Shown: positions 26,768 to 37,061, counted from the stretch's first letter. The stretch: 64,000 nt of DNA from Pseudomonas lini (GCF_030812475.1 NZ_JAUSSR010000016.1:83363-147362), one strand, 5' to 3'. Program-made: numbers and translations. Notes: generated by a model not told the origin, from the letters alone.

Positions 26768-26882
26768 TGTAGGAGCTGGCTTGCCAGCGAAAAACGTCAA
26801 GGCACCGCGTTTAACCAGAAAACACGCGTTATCGTTGACGACCTTCGCTGCGGTGCGGCGATCCGACAAGCCAGCTCCTACA
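26768..26882. repeat. REPIN with 16-nt insert in right arm
   Basis: The left REP (26768-26792) is ordinary; the right inverted REP (26842-26882) holds the complement of TCGGATCGCCGCACCG. It ends 30 nt before the EamA gene start. Confidence 0.87.
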
Positions 26883-26912
26883 GGGGGGGCGGGACAACAA
26901 AAGGAATGTGCC

Positions 26913-27746
26913 GTGCTTGCAACGGTTTTGGTGTTAGTGGCGGCGCTGTTGCACGCGGCGTGGAATACTCTGATCAAATTCAGTGCCGAACGCCTGCTGG
27001 TGGTGGCCTGCATGGACAGTGTGGCGATGCTCTTCGTCGCGCTAATGCTGCCATTCGTGGAGTGGCCACCCCTGGAACTCTGGCCGTGGATCCTGGCGTC
27101 GGCGGCGTTCGAACTGCTCTATCGCTACTTGTTGATCCAGGCTTATCGAGTGGGCGATCTCGGGCTTGTTTATCCCCTGATGCGGGGATTGTCGCCATTG
27201 GTGGTGCTGGCACTGACGCTGATCTTTGCCGGCGAGGTGCTGACGAACCAGCAGATTTTCGGAATCCTCTTGATCCCCCTCGGCATGCTTTGCCTGCTAT
27301 GGCAGGGCGGTGGCGGCGCACGACTGCCGTGGTCGATGCTGCCGGTGGTGGCGTTGATCGGCCTGTGCATCGGCTGCTACACCTTCATCGATGGCCAGGC
27401 TTTGCGGCGCTGGTCCCATCCACTGGACTATCTGGTCTGGGTGACGTTGCTCAGCGCCTGGCCATTTCCATTGCTGGCGTTGGTGCGCAAGCGACCGGCG
27501 TTCATGTTGTTCTGGCGGGAACAATGGCGACTGGGGTTGGCGGTGGGGTTCTGCGTATTATTCAGCTACGCACTGGTGCTGTGGGCGATGCAACTGGGCT
27601 CGATTGCCGAAGCGGCGGCATTGCGTGAGATCAGTGTGATTCTGGTGGTGTTGTTCGGCATGCGTTACCTCAAAGAACCTTTCGGCGGGCCGCGGCTCTT
27701 AGCCTGTGGGCTGGTATTGATCGGTATGCTGGTAATGAAATTTTGA
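26913..27746 (+). CDS. DMT-superfamily permease (EamA family)
   Basis: A 277-residue membrane protein with ten predicted segments in two EamA-like halves, of the drug/metabolite transporter superfamily; substrate unknown. Visible stretches are LHAAWNTLIKFSAERLL near 11-27, AYRVGDLGLVYPLMRGLSPL near 77, and SIAEAAALREISVILVVLFGMRYLKEPFG in the second half. The start is a GTG at 26913 with AAGGAA 6 nt ahead. A longer frame reaching 26700 would translate the REPIN and is rejected. Confidence 0.86.
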   Translation: MLATVLVLVAALLHAAWNTLIKFSAERLLVVACMDSVAMLFVALMLPFVEWPPLELWPWILASAAFELLYRYLLIQAYRVGDLGLVYPLMRGLSPLVVLALTLIFAGEVLTNQQIFGILLIPLGMLCLLWQGGGGARLPWSMLPVVALIGLCIGCYTFIDGQALRRWSHPLDYLVWVTLLSAWPFPLLALVRKRPAFMLFWREQWRLGLAVGFCVLFSYALVLWAMQLGSIAEAAALREISVILVVLFGMRYLKEPFGGPRLLACGLVLIGMLVMKF

Positions 27747-27802
27747 CTGGCTCACCGTCGACGAAAACATCGACGCACGACACTTGAAGAAGGGATGGCT
27801 TT

Positions 27803-28186
27803 ATGACGGTTGCTCTGTGGTGCATTTTGATCGCGTTTTTGCTGCCTTACCTGTGCACGTACGTGGCCAAGATCAGTGGCGGGTTCAGGTTGAAAGACAA
27901 CCATGATCCCCGGGATTTTCTCGATTCGTTGAATGGATTCGGCCGTCGTGCCTATGCGGCGCAACTGAACGGTTTTGAAGTGACCCCGGCGTTTGCCGCG
28001 GCCGTGATCGTGGCGCACCTGGCGGGCAATGCCGAACTGGTGACGATCGACGTGCTGGCGGTGTTGTTCATCACCAGCCGGCTGCTGTACATGATTTGCT
28101 ACCTGGCGGACTGGGCGATTTTGCGGTCGTTGGTGTGGTTGGTGGGGATGGGGTTGATCGTCGGTTTGTTTGTGGTGTCGGCCTAG
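27803..28186 (+). CDS. MAPEG family membrane protein
   Basis: A 127-residue protein with about four membrane segments. It resembles bacterial MAPEG proteins (membrane-associated, eicosanoid and glutathione metabolism); bacterial members may act as glutathione-dependent transferases, but the substrate is unknown. The DPRDFLDSLNGFGRRAYAAQLNGFEVTPAF stretch (about 35-64) contains the family-like Asn, Arg and Ala residues. It follows the EamA gene after 56 nt with AAGAAGGG upstream and may share its transcript. Confidence 0.82.
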   Translation: MTVALWCILIAFLLPYLCTYVAKISGGFRLKDNHDPRDFLDSLNGFGRRAYAAQLNGFEVTPAFAAAVIVAHLAGNAELVTIDVLAVLFITSRLLYMICYLADWAILRSLVWLVGMGLIVGLFVVSA

Positions 28187-28193
28187 AGGCAGG

Positions 28194-28300
28194 ATCAAAA
28201 GATCGCAGCCTGCGGCAGCGCCTACGGGGGCCGGTGTCCATCCGCGATATGGCGGTGAATGCGGTCAAATGCAAGAGCTGCCGCAGGATGCGATCTTTGC
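28194..28300. repeat. Palindromic repeat of a second family
   Basis: Two facing copies of GATCGCAGCCTGCGGCAGC and its complement (28201-28219 and 28276-28294) enclose about 55 nt. The family differs from the GTAGGAGC REPs and abuts the mltA stop codon, so it may also serve as a transcript end. Confidence 0.75.
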
Positions 28301-28302
28301 TT

Positions 28303-29475
28303 TCAAAGCTTGTCAGCAACCTGCGGCACCTGCGGCAACGCCGCGCCTTTGGGCCACAACATCCAGATCTGCCCCTGCTGTTTCATGTCGCCGGCCAGTT
28401 GCCCGGCTGCCTCGCCGGTGCCCCAGAACAGATCCGCCCGCACTTCGCCGGCAATCGCGCCGCCGGTATCCTGTGCAGCCACTGGTCGAACCAAAGCCGA
28501 ACCGTCCGGTTTGGTGGTTGATAACCACAACAGACTGCCCAACGGGATCACCTTGCGATCCACCGCCGCGCTGTAGCCGGCGGTCAGCGGTACGTTCAGC
28601 GAGCCGCGAGGCCCTTCATTGCTGTCTGGATTTTGGGTGAAGAACACGTAGCTTGGGTTGCTGCCGAGCAGTTCCGGAATGCGTGTCGGGTTGGCCTTGG
28701 CCCAATTGCTGATGGCGCCCATGGTCACGTCTTCTTTCTTCAGTTCGCCTTGTTCTACGAGCCAACGGCCGATGGGTCGATAGGGATGACCATTCTGGTC
28801 CGCGTACGCAATGCGCAACTGCCGGCCACTGTCGAGCTGGATGCGTCCCGAACCCTGGATTTGCAGGAATTGCAGGTTCATCGGATCGGTCAGCCAGGCT
28901 ACGACCGGTGCCTTGACCCCTTTGGTCTCGATCGTTGCCGCATCGTCGTAGGGCTTGAGCACGCGACCTTCGAGCCGGCCGCGCAGGCGCTTACCCTTCA
29001 GCTCCGGATAGAGGCTGTCCAGGGAGACGATGATCATGTCTTCGGGTACGCCGTACACCGGGATATTCGCTACGTCGGTCTGGGTCAGGCTGCCCGGATA
29101 GACCGGTTCGTAGTAGCCAGTGATCAAGCCGTTGGGGTTGTCATTGGCCGCGCGCAGGCCATAGACGTCGAGGTTCTGCTTGAGAAACCCGCGAATCTCG
29201 CTGGCGGTTTGTGGCACGCCGGCGGCAGCAGCGCAGGTCGAGCCCCAGACCGGGTCGGCCTTGAGTCGGGTGCATGCGCTGCGCCACGAACCGAAGCCGG
29301 CCACCAGATCGTTGTCGGACACCACGGGAAGCGCTTCCCAAGTGGCGCTGGAGTAGGTTGCCAGGGCGTGGGTTTTCGGTTTGTCGGGTTCACCACCGGT
29401 GCAGCCCGCAAGCACGGCCACCATTGGAAGGGTCCAGGCCAGGCGGTGACACCAGGCCTTGTTACGGCTGTTCAT
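28303..29475 (-). CDS. mltA: Membrane-bound lytic murein transglycosylase A
   Basis: MltA is an outer-membrane lipoprotein that cleaves glycan strands of peptidoglycan, leaving 1,6-anhydromuramic ends. The 390-residue precursor has a lipobox VLAGC with Cys25. The MltA barrel and 3D domain are visible: GLITGYYEPVYPGSL near 118-132, FLQIQGSGRIQLDSGRQLRIAYADQNG, and the C-terminal 3D region VAAQDTGGAIAGEVRADLFWGTG with its catalytic-type aspartates. The start is ATG at 29475 with AAGGAA ahead; a frame from 29523 is not supported. Confidence 0.95.
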   Translation of the reverse strand: MNSRNKAWCHRLAWTLPMVAVLAGCTGGEPDKPKTHALATYSSATWEALPVVSDNDLVAGFGSWRSACTRLKADPVWGSTCAAAAGVPQTASEIRGFLKQNLDVYGLRAANDNPNGLITGYYEPVYPGSLTQTDVANIPVYGVPEDMIIVSLDSLYPELKGKRLRGRLEGRVLKPYDDAATIETKGVKAPVVAWLTDPMNLQFLQIQGSGRIQLDSGRQLRIAYADQNGHPYRPIGRWLVEQGELKKEDVTMGAISNWAKANPTRIPELLGSNPSYVFFTQNPDSNEGPRGSLNVPLTAGYSAAVDRKVIPLGSLLWLSTTKPDGSALVRPVAAQDTGGAIAGEVRADLFWGTGEAAGQLAGDMKQQGQIWMLWPKGAALPQVPQVADKL

Positions 29476-29603
29476 GGAGTAATTCCTTTGCCGGTTGCCT
29501 GAGTGCTCCCTGCGCTCATGCAACCCGTATTGATAATAGGGCTATTGGTGTTTGCGGGTGACGCGAGGATACTGGCCGCCGTTTCCAGTGACCTGAAGCC
29601 ACC

Positions 29604-30053
29604 ATGACTTTTAAAAGACTTTCCATTGTACTGCTGGCCTGCCTGACCTTGTCCGCTTGTGGCGGCGTGGACCCCAACTCGCCGCTGGGCCAGCGCAAGG
29701 CGATCTTCAAGCAAATGCTCAAGACCAGTGAAGACCTTGGCGGCATGTTGCGGGGCCGTATTCCATTCGACGGCGAGCGATTCGCTGCCGGTGCGGTGAA
29801 ACTCGATGCGCTGTCCCGTGAGCCGTGGAAACATTTCCCGCAGGTGCGCGAAGAAGATCACACCAGCGCCAAGGACGATGTCTGGCAGCAGCAGGCACGC
29901 TTCCAGGAATTGGCCCGCAGCCTTGAAGCCGCCACCGGCGACCTGGTGATTGCCAGCAAGGTCCAGCCCTACAAGGCCAGTAACCTGGGGCCGGCCGTAC
30001 AGAAAGTCGAAGATGCGTGCAGTGCTTGCCATAAAGAATTTCGGGATCATTGA
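29604..30053 (+). CDS. Lipoprotein cytochrome c' (class II-like)
   Basis: A 149-residue c-type cytochrome with a lipoprotein signal (LLACLTLSAC, lipidated Cys19). A single C-terminal haem motif, CSACH at 139-143, near the end of a four-helix-type sequence is the hallmark of class II cytochromes c'. The role is unknown; related proteins bind gases or carry electrons in the periplasm. It is divergent from mltA, with 128 nt between the starts. Confidence 0.85.
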   Translation: MTFKRLSIVLLACLTLSACGGVDPNSPLGQRKAIFKQMLKTSEDLGGMLRGRIPFDGERFAAGAVKLDALSREPWKHFPQVREEDHTSAKDDVWQQQARFQELARSLEAATGDLVIASKVQPYKASNLGPAVQKVEDACSACHKEFRDH

Positions 30054-30110
30054 TCTGATGGTGCTCATGACCGGTCGATCGTTTCGACGCGGGCATGGGC
30101 ACGGTCGACC

Positions 30111-30209
30111 TGTAGGAGCTGGCTTGCCAGCGAAGGCGTTTTCATAGGCGCTGCAAGGCTCAAGGCCGCCTTCGCTGCGGTGCGGCGATCCGACAAGCCA
30201 GCTCCTACA
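30111..30209. repeat. REPIN with 16-nt insert in right arm
   Basis: A left ordinary REP (30111-30137) and a right inverted REP (30168-30209) with the complement of TCGGATCGCCGCACCG. It ends 6 nt before the stop of the YqjC-like gene. Confidence 0.87.
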
Positions 30210-30215
30210 GGGGGC

Positions 30216-30611
30216 TCACTTATCCAGTTCGTCGAGCGCTTCCTGCAACTCCTTGCGGGACTCGGCGAGTTTGTCTTTGCGCTTGTTAATCTTCTCTGCA
30301 TCGCCCTTTTTCATCGCCTTGTCGAGGTCGGCCTGGCGCTGGCTGACCTCGTGCTTGGCGTCGAGCACCTTGTTCTCCCGCTCTTTCTTCAGGGAGGCAT
30401 CGGTGCAATTGGCGGTGATTTCGCTCAGAGCCGTTTCCAGGCCAGCCTGTTGATCGGCGTTGCCGCGGGATTTGGCCAGTTCGATCTGGTTGATGATGCC
30501 CTGCTTCTTGGCGGCGCATCCGGTCAGGCCCGGAGCTTCTTCGGCGGCCATCAGCGGAGCGGCCATCACACTGCATAGGGTCAACAGGGCGAGGGGTGAA
30601 AGAAGTTTCAT
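30216..30611 (-). CDS. DUF1090 (YqjC-like) periplasmic protein
   Basis: A 131-residue protein with a signal peptide (MKLLSPLALLTLCSVMAAPLMA). The mature chain has two cysteines (in TGCAAKK and TANCTDAS, probably disulfide-linked) and then a long, highly charged coiled coil (about 70-131, LKKERENKVLDAKHEVSQRQADLDKAMKKGD). This is the DUF1090 pattern of E. coli YqjC; the function is unknown. GGAG with a 5-nt spacer supports the start at 30611. Confidence 0.88.
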   Translation of the reverse strand: MKLLSPLALLTLCSVMAAPLMAAEEAPGLTGCAAKKQGIINQIELAKSRGNADQQAGLETALSEITANCTDASLKKERENKVLDAKHEVSQRQADLDKAMKKGDAEKINKRKDKLAESRKELQEALDELDK

Positions 30612-30708
30612 AAAGGCTCCATGTGAAGGCAATCGGGTCGATGTGGCGATGGATCGTTTGAGCCCGCCGGCACCATTGGGTTCCGAGGTGGACGGGCATC
30701 AACGGCCG

Positions 30709-32388
30709 CTAAAAACCGTCGATCCCTGCCACACGTAAAATTTCACTCAGGGCCAGGACCTGCGGGTCACGGAAAAATGCGCTCAATTGCGCTGCGCGTC
30801 CCGGACCGATATCGGTTTCGGCCTGCCATTGTTCGGTGTTGCGTTGCGCCAGTTCCTGCCATGAGTCGGCGAGGCGTGCCTGGCCGGTCGGCGGCATGCC
30901 CAGGGCCTTGAGCCAGCGGGCGAACGGCCGTTGCCGGGCGATGCTGAAACTGTTCAGCAGACGCGCACTGCTGCGCTCGCCGAAGCCGTCAATGTTAGCA
31001 AGCTCTTGGGCATCGAGGGTTAACCAATCCAGCAGTCCGTTCAGATGGCCTGTTTCGAGAAGTTTCTCCCAAGTACCGGTACCGACATGGGGCAAATCCA
31101 GCCCCTGTTTACCACCCAGCCAGGCCAGGCGTGCAAGAAACTGGCTTTCGCATCCCGGTGTCGGCTGCCAACAACTGAGCGGATGAAAGTCCGCTGCCCG
31201 CGGCACGTTCAATTCAATGCGTTCGGTGCTGCGCAGGACGACACCATCGAGCCTGGGAATGGTCAGGCCCGCCAGGCTGATGGCGACCTGATCGCCGGGC
31301 CGGATGTCCATCGCTTCCCAGCGTTGCAGGGAGCTCACACTGACTCGCTTGACCTGCCGGTCATCGAGCCTCAGCGGCGTCAATTCCAGCACCGGCGTGA
31401 TGCGCCCGGTCCGGCCGACCTTGAAGTCGACCCTGCGCACCTCGGCCAGCGCCTTTGCAAAGGGGTATTTCCAGGCAACGATCCAGTAAGGGGGGTTGGC
31501 CCGCCAGCGTTCGGCGGGTGGGCGTTGGTCCTGGCGCAGCACGATGCCATCACTGGCAAAGGGCAGGGGTGAGCGATACCAGTGATCGCGCCAGCGTTGC
31601 GCATCGGCGAATGCGTTGATCGGCTGAGTGTAGGGCGCAGTGCTCGCGAACCCCAATTCTTCCAGCGCCGCTATGCGTGCGGGCAGGCTGGCAGGCCCTT
31701 GGGGCCAGTCCCAGACAAACAGGCCGACCCCGGCAGCGTGCTCGGCACTCAGTACCTTGCGGGCCATCAGGCCGGCCACGGTGCCGCGGGCACTGAGGCT
31801 GCCGGCCTGTGCTTGGACGTGGTCGGTCACGCGCAAATAGAGTTCGCCTTGCACCAGCAGATCCAGCGGCTGTGACAGTTGCTGGGGGATGCCGGCAATC
31901 TGGCGCGCCGGGGTGGTCCAGTCCTGGCCGGTGACCCCGTCGCCGCGACTGATCGCCTGGGCCAGCCGTCCTTTGCGGTAGATCAGTGTCACCGCCACAC
32001 CGTCGACCTTGGGCTGAATCCAGACATCGCTTCGCCCCTTCAACCAGGTGTCGACAGCGTGATCTTCATGGAGCTTTCCCAGGCCGGTATGGACGATGGG
32101 GTGAGCGACCGGGCCACCGGCCGTGCGCAACGGTTCGGGGGAGGGCCCGGCGGCGAAGCATTCTCGCCATTTGCCCAGTCGCAAGCGGGATTGATCATAG
32201 AGTTCGTCGGCGACCAGCGAGCGGCCTGCGCGATGATAGCTGTCGTCCCAGAGGTCGATTTGTTTTTGCAGTGCGCTGATTTCGGCCTGGGCGCGAGTGG
32301 AGGGCCAGTCGGGGCATTCGGTGGCTTGGGTGGTCAGGCATGCACAGGTCAGGATGAAGGCAACAAACGGGCGCAGGCAGGGGAGCAT
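30709..32388 (-). CDS. ligB: NAD-dependent DNA ligase LigB, with signal-like N-terminus
   Basis: LigB joins nicked DNA using NAD+. The 559-residue length matches LigB rather than the longer housekeeping LigA; a BRCT domain is not apparent. The active-site lysine is Lys127 in IQPKVDGVAV, and GRTGRITPVLELTPLRL and the helix-hairpin-helix region ANIDGFGERSSARLL follow. The first 24 residues (MLPCLRPFVAFILTCACLTTQATE) look like a signal peptide, which is odd for a DNA ligase. A terminator for the upstream metK lies about 110 nt before the start. Confidence 0.92.
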   Translation of the reverse strand: MLPCLRPFVAFILTCACLTTQATECPDWPSTRAQAEISALQKQIDLWDDSYHRAGRSLVADELYDQSRLRLGKWRECFAAGPSPEPLRTAGGPVAHPIVHTGLGKLHEDHAVDTWLKGRSDVWIQPKVDGVAVTLIYRKGRLAQAISRGDGVTGQDWTTPARQIAGIPQQLSQPLDLLVQGELYLRVTDHVQAQAGSLSARGTVAGLMARKVLSAEHAAGVGLFVWDWPQGPASLPARIAALEELGFASTAPYTQPINAFADAQRWRDHWYRSPLPFASDGIVLRQDQRPPAERWRANPPYWIVAWKYPFAKALAEVRRVDFKVGRTGRITPVLELTPLRLDDRQVKRVSVSSLQRWEAMDIRPGDQVAISLAGLTIPRLDGVVLRSTERIELNVPRAADFHPLSCWQPTPGCESQFLARLAWLGGKQGLDLPHVGTGTWEKLLETGHLNGLLDWLTLDAQELANIDGFGERSSARLLNSFSIARQRPFARWLKALGMPPTGQARLADSWQELAQRNTEQWQAETDIGPGRAAQLSAFFRDPQVLALSEILRVAGIDGF

Positions 32389-32497
32389 GTTGAGCGTCCT
32401 TGCTCATTGGGGTGTTTTCCAGGCTAGCCGGTTTTAAGGCTTTTTGATCACAGGTGTTTTTTCAGCGTGTTTCGAGAAAGGATCTGTCTTCAAATAA

Positions 32498-32529
32498 AAA
32501 GCCCCGCACGGCGAACCGTGCGGGGCTTT
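32498..32529 (-). terminator. Rho-independent terminator of metK
   Basis: A 14-bp perfect stem (AAAGCCCCGCACGG) closes a TTCG loop on the minus strand and is followed by a T-run. It begins 19 nt past the metK stop. Confidence 0.95.
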
Positions 32530-32548
32530 CTGTACTGCCAGGAACGTC

Positions 32549-33739
<1,191 letters not shown>

Positions 33740-33757
33740 CTCGATTTTTTCCTGAAT

Positions 33758-34753
33758 TTACCGATGGTGAGTGTCGCCAGTCGGTCGCTGAAAGTGGCGG
33801 ACCTGAATCTGGAAACCATTACGTAAGCCTACATAGAGACTTTCCCCGGGAACGAGTCCCGCGGCGGTGGCCCAACGGGCAAGATCGTCCTGTTCAAACC
33901 CCAACCAGAGATCACCGCAGGCCGCCCTGGCCCAACTCTGGTTGTGGCTACATAACTCGGTTACCAACAGGCTGCCGCCCGGGTGCAGCAGGTCGGCCAT
34001 GTGCTTGAGCGCATCGGCCGGCGCGGCAAAGTGGTGCAATACCATGTTCAGCACAACGCAATCGGCCTTGAGGCTCACGCCGTTCAATGCATCGGCCAGT
34101 TGCAGGCTGACGTTTGGCAGGGACTCGCGCTCGCAGACCTGGCGCGCCAGGTCGAGCATGGCCGGGCTGTTGTCCAGCGCTGTGACCTGAGTGAAGCGGC
34201 GCGCCAGCTCCGGCAGAAAGGCGCCGTCACCAGGGCCGACTTCAATGGCCGTGGCGCCCGGGTCGAAACTCAACTTGTCGAGCAATGCCACCACGCTTTC
34301 GCGGTATTGCGACAGGCCGGCGATCAAGTCTTGCTGGGCGCGGAATTTTTCCGCTACCCGTGAGAAAAAGTCCTGGCTGGCCGCGGCTCGTTGTCCATGG
34401 ACCTGAGCGATGCGCGACTGCACGTCGGCAGGTAAAGTCAGGTTGTCCACTTCTTCCAGCAGCGCGGCATGCAGCTTGCCCCCCGGCAGGTCGGTGTGGG
34501 GCAGGGCGCGACGGTAGAAAATCGCGTTGCCCTCACGGCGGGTCGCCACCAGGTCGGCCTGGGCCAGGACCTTGAGGTGATGGCTCATGCCCGACTGGCC
34601 GATGCCGAAGATCTGCGCCAGTTCCAACACGCCGAACGAGTCGTTGGCCAGCGCGCGCAATACCGTCAGGCGCAGAGGATCGCCACCAGCCTTGCACAGG
34701 GCCGACAGCTCGTCGCAAGGGTCATGTCGAATGGAGCGCGCGCGTAAGTTCAT
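33758..34753 (-). CDS. ArsR-type regulator fused to SAM-methyltransferase domain, probable SahR
   Basis: A 331-residue two-domain protein. Residues about 15-85 form an ArsR winged helix, with the recognition region GIGQSGMSHHLKVLAQADLV (50-69). Residues about 150-300 are a class I methyltransferase fold with motif I EVGPGDG (171-177). The metal-binding cysteine pair of ArsR sensors is not evident. Placement directly before metK and the operator upstream suggest the SahR type, which controls the SAM cycle in response to S-adenosylhomocysteine; the fused domain would be the natural sensor. Ligand and targets are inference. Confidence 0.83.
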   Translation of the reverse strand: MNLRARSIRHDPCDELSALCKAGGDPLRLTVLRALANDSFGVLELAQIFGIGQSGMSHHLKVLAQADLVATRREGNAIFYRRALPHTDLPGGKLHAALLEEVDNLTLPADVQSRIAQVHGQRAAASQDFFSRVAEKFRAQQDLIAGLSQYRESVVALLDKLSFDPGATAIEVGPGDGAFLPELARRFTQVTALDNSPAMLDLARQVCERESLPNVSLQLADALNGVSLKADCVVLNMVLHHFAAPADALKHMADLLHPGGSLLVTELCSHNQSWARAACGDLWLGFEQDDLARWATAAGLVPGESLYVGLRNGFQIQVRHFQRPTGDTHHR

Positions 34754-34762
34754 AGGGCCAGC

Positions 34763-34791
34763 AGTCTAGTGACGCTCAGAAAGCATCGCAA
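34763..34791 (-). promoter_or_regulatory. Possible promoter of the ArsR-metK operon
   Basis: On the minus strand TTGCGA (34791-34786) and TAGACT (34768-34763) are 17 nt apart. The start of transcription would fall within a few bases of the ATG at 34753, giving a very short leader. The match is moderate; the neighbouring operator adds some support. Confidence 0.35.
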
Positions 34792-34793
34792 GG

Positions 34794-34819
34794 GCAATAT
34801 CAAAAAGTTTTGATATTGC
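34794..34819. promoter_or_regulatory. Perfect 26-bp palindromic operator upstream of the ArsR-metK operon
   Basis: GCAATATCAAAA, two central bases, then TTTTGATATTGC: 12-bp perfect arms, 41 nt upstream of the ArsR-type start codon. An AT-rich dyad of this kind in front of its own gene is typical of ArsR-family autoregulation. It is the strongest palindrome in the tkt-metK gap. Confidence 0.8.
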
Positions 34820-35026
34820 TCGATAGATGGCACTTCTCAGGGGCGGATTCAGTCAACAGACGAATTGCGGAAAGGTTTCATCAGTCGATTACAGGGTTAT
34901 CCGTTGGAAAAACCCCTTCAGATGATTATCTGTCATTGCCCCGAAGCAGGTGGGTGAGGGAAAATGCTCGCCTTTTTTCCGTTTCGTTTTATTCACTCTC
35001 GATTCAGAACCCGCAGGAGAACAGCG

Positions 35027-37024
35027 ATGCCCAGCCGTCGTGAGCGTGCCAACGCCATTCGTGCCCTCAGCATGGATGCCGTGCAAAAAGCCAACAGCGG
35101 CCATCCCGGTGCCCCTATGGGTATGGCGGATATCGCCGAAGTACTTTGGCGTGACTACCTCAAGCACAACCCGAGCAATCCTTCGTTCGCCGACCGTGAC
35201 CGCTTCGTGCTGTCCAACGGTCACGGCTCGATGTTGATCTACTCGCTGCTGCACCTGACCGGCTACGACCTGTCGATCGATGACCTGAAAAACTTCCGCC
35301 AGCTGCACAGCCGCACCCCGGGTCACCCGGAATTCGGCTACACCCCGGGCGTGGAAACCACCACCGGTCCACTGGGCCAGGGTCTGGCCAACGCCGTGGG
35401 TTTCGCCCTGGCGGAAAAAGTCCTGGCGGCGCAGTTCAACCGTCCAGGCCACAACGTGGTCGATCACCACACCTACGTATTCCTGGGTGATGGCTGCATG
35501 ATGGAAGGCATTTCCCATGAAGTCGGTTCCCTGGCCGGTACCTTGGGCCTGGGCAAGCTGATCGCCTTCTATGATGACAACGGCATCTCCATCGACGGCG
35601 AAGTCGAAGGCTGGTTCACCGACGACACGCCCAAGCGTTTCGAAGCCTACAACTGGCAGGTGATCCGCAACGTCGACGGTCACGACCCGGAAGAAATCAA
35701 GACCGCGATCGAGACCGCGCGCAAAAGCGAACAGCCGACCCTGATCTGCTGCAAGACCACCATCGGTTTCGGTTCGCCGAACAAGCAAGGCAAGGAAGAC
35801 TGCCACGGCGCCCCACTGGGTGACGCGGAAATTGCCCTGACCCGCGCTGCGCTGAAGTGGAACCACGGTCCGTTCGAAATCCCGGCCGACATTTATGCCG
35901 AGTGGGACGCCAAGGAAGCTGGTCGCGCAGTCGAAGCGGAATGGGATCAACGTTTCGCGGACTACTCCGCTGCCTTCCCTGAACTGGCCAACGAACTGGT
36001 GCGCCGTCTGAGCGGTGAGCTGCCAGCTGACTTCTCCGAGAAGGCCGATGCCTACATCGCCGAAGTGGCGGCCAAGGGCGAAACCATCGCCAGCCGTAAG
36101 GCCAGCCAGAACGCATTGAATGCCTATGGTCCGCTGTTGCCGGAACTGCTGGGTGGTTCGGCCGACCTGGCCGGTTCCAACCTGACCCTGTGGAAAGGCT
36201 GCAAAGGTGTCACGGCTGAAGATGCCAGCGGCAACTACATGTACTACGGCGTTCGCGAGTTCGGCATGAGCGCGATCATGAACGGCGTGACGCTGCATGG
36301 TGGCCTGGTGCCTTACGGCGCGACCTTCCTGATGTTTATGGAATACGCCCGCAACGCGGTACGCATGGCCTCGCTGATGAAGAAGCGTGTGGTGTTCGTC
36401 TACACCCACGACTCCATCGGCCTGGGCGAAGACGGCCCGACTCACCAGCCGATCGAGCAACTGACCAGCCTGCGCAGCACGCCGAACCTCGACACCTGGC
36501 GTCCAGCCGATGCCGTTGAATCGGCAGTGGCCTGGAAGCTCGCCCTGGAGCGCAACGACGGTCCGTCGGCCTTGATCTTCTCCCGTCAGAACCTGCAGCA
36601 CCAGACCCGCAACGCGATCCAGATCGAAGAGATCGCGCGTGGCGGCTACGTGTTGAAGGACTGCGCAGGCGAACCAGAGCTGATCCTGATCGCTACCGGT
36701 TCCGAAGTCGGCCTGGCGGTTCAGGCTTACGACAAGCTGACCGAGCAAGGTCGCAAGGTGCGTGTTGTTTCGATGCCTTGCACCAGCGTGTTCGATGCCC
36801 AGGACGCCGGCTACAAGCAAGCGGTGCTGCCGCTGCAGGTCAGCGCCCGTATCGCCATCGAAGCCGCGCATGCGGACTACTGGTACAAGTACGTGGGCCT
36901 GGAAGGTCGCGTGATCGGCATGACCACCTACGGCGAGTCGGCGCCTGCGCCTGCGTTGTTCGAGGAGTTCGGCTTTAGCCTGGAAAACATCCTGGGTCAG
37001 GCTGAAGAGCTGCTGGAAGACTAA
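35027..37024 (+). CDS. tkt: Transketolase
   Basis: Transketolase moves two-carbon units between sugar phosphates in the pentose phosphate pathway, with thiamine diphosphate. The 665-residue protein has SGHPGAPMGMADIAEVLW near 24-41, HGSMLIYSLLHLTGYD, the ThDP motif GDGCMMEGISHEVGSLAG near 154-171 with the later YDDNGISIDG, and GVREFGMSAIMNG. AGGAGAA lies before the ATG at 35027. It faces away from the metK operon and begins the sugar-phosphate block tkt-epd-pgk-fba, though a REPIN separates it from epd. Confidence 0.97.
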   Translation: MPSRRERANAIRALSMDAVQKANSGHPGAPMGMADIAEVLWRDYLKHNPSNPSFADRDRFVLSNGHGSMLIYSLLHLTGYDLSIDDLKNFRQLHSRTPGHPEFGYTPGVETTTGPLGQGLANAVGFALAEKVLAAQFNRPGHNVVDHHTYVFLGDGCMMEGISHEVGSLAGTLGLGKLIAFYDDNGISIDGEVEGWFTDDTPKRFEAYNWQVIRNVDGHDPEEIKTAIETARKSEQPTLICCKTTIGFGSPNKQGKEDCHGAPLGDAEIALTRAALKWNHGPFEIPADIYAEWDAKEAGRAVEAEWDQRFADYSAAFPELANELVRRLSGELPADFSEKADAYIAEVAAKGETIASRKASQNALNAYGPLLPELLGGSADLAGSNLTLWKGCKGVTAEDASGNYMYYGVREFGMSAIMNGVTLHGGLVPYGATFLMFMEYARNAVRMASLMKKRVVFVYTHDSIGLGEDGPTHQPIEQLTSLRSTPNLDTWRPADAVESAVAWKLALERNDGPSALIFSRQNLQHQTRNAIQIEEIARGGYVLKDCAGEPELILIATGSEVGLAVQAYDKLTEQGRKVRVVSMPCTSVFDAQDAGYKQAVLPLQVSARIAIEAAHADYWYKYVGLEGRVIGMTTYGESAPAPALFEEFGFSLENILGQAEELLED

Positions 37025-37061
37025 AGCACGACGCGGTGGCCTCAAGACCACCGCGGTCCCC

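Noticed and set aside
26700..26912. N-terminal extension of the EamA permease
   Set aside because: The extra 71 residues would be translated from the REPIN; the GTG at 26913 has a good ribosome site and starts at the first helix.
34889..37051. 720-codon open frame opposite tkt
   Set aside because: Antisense shadow of transketolase; no family resemblance or ribosome site.
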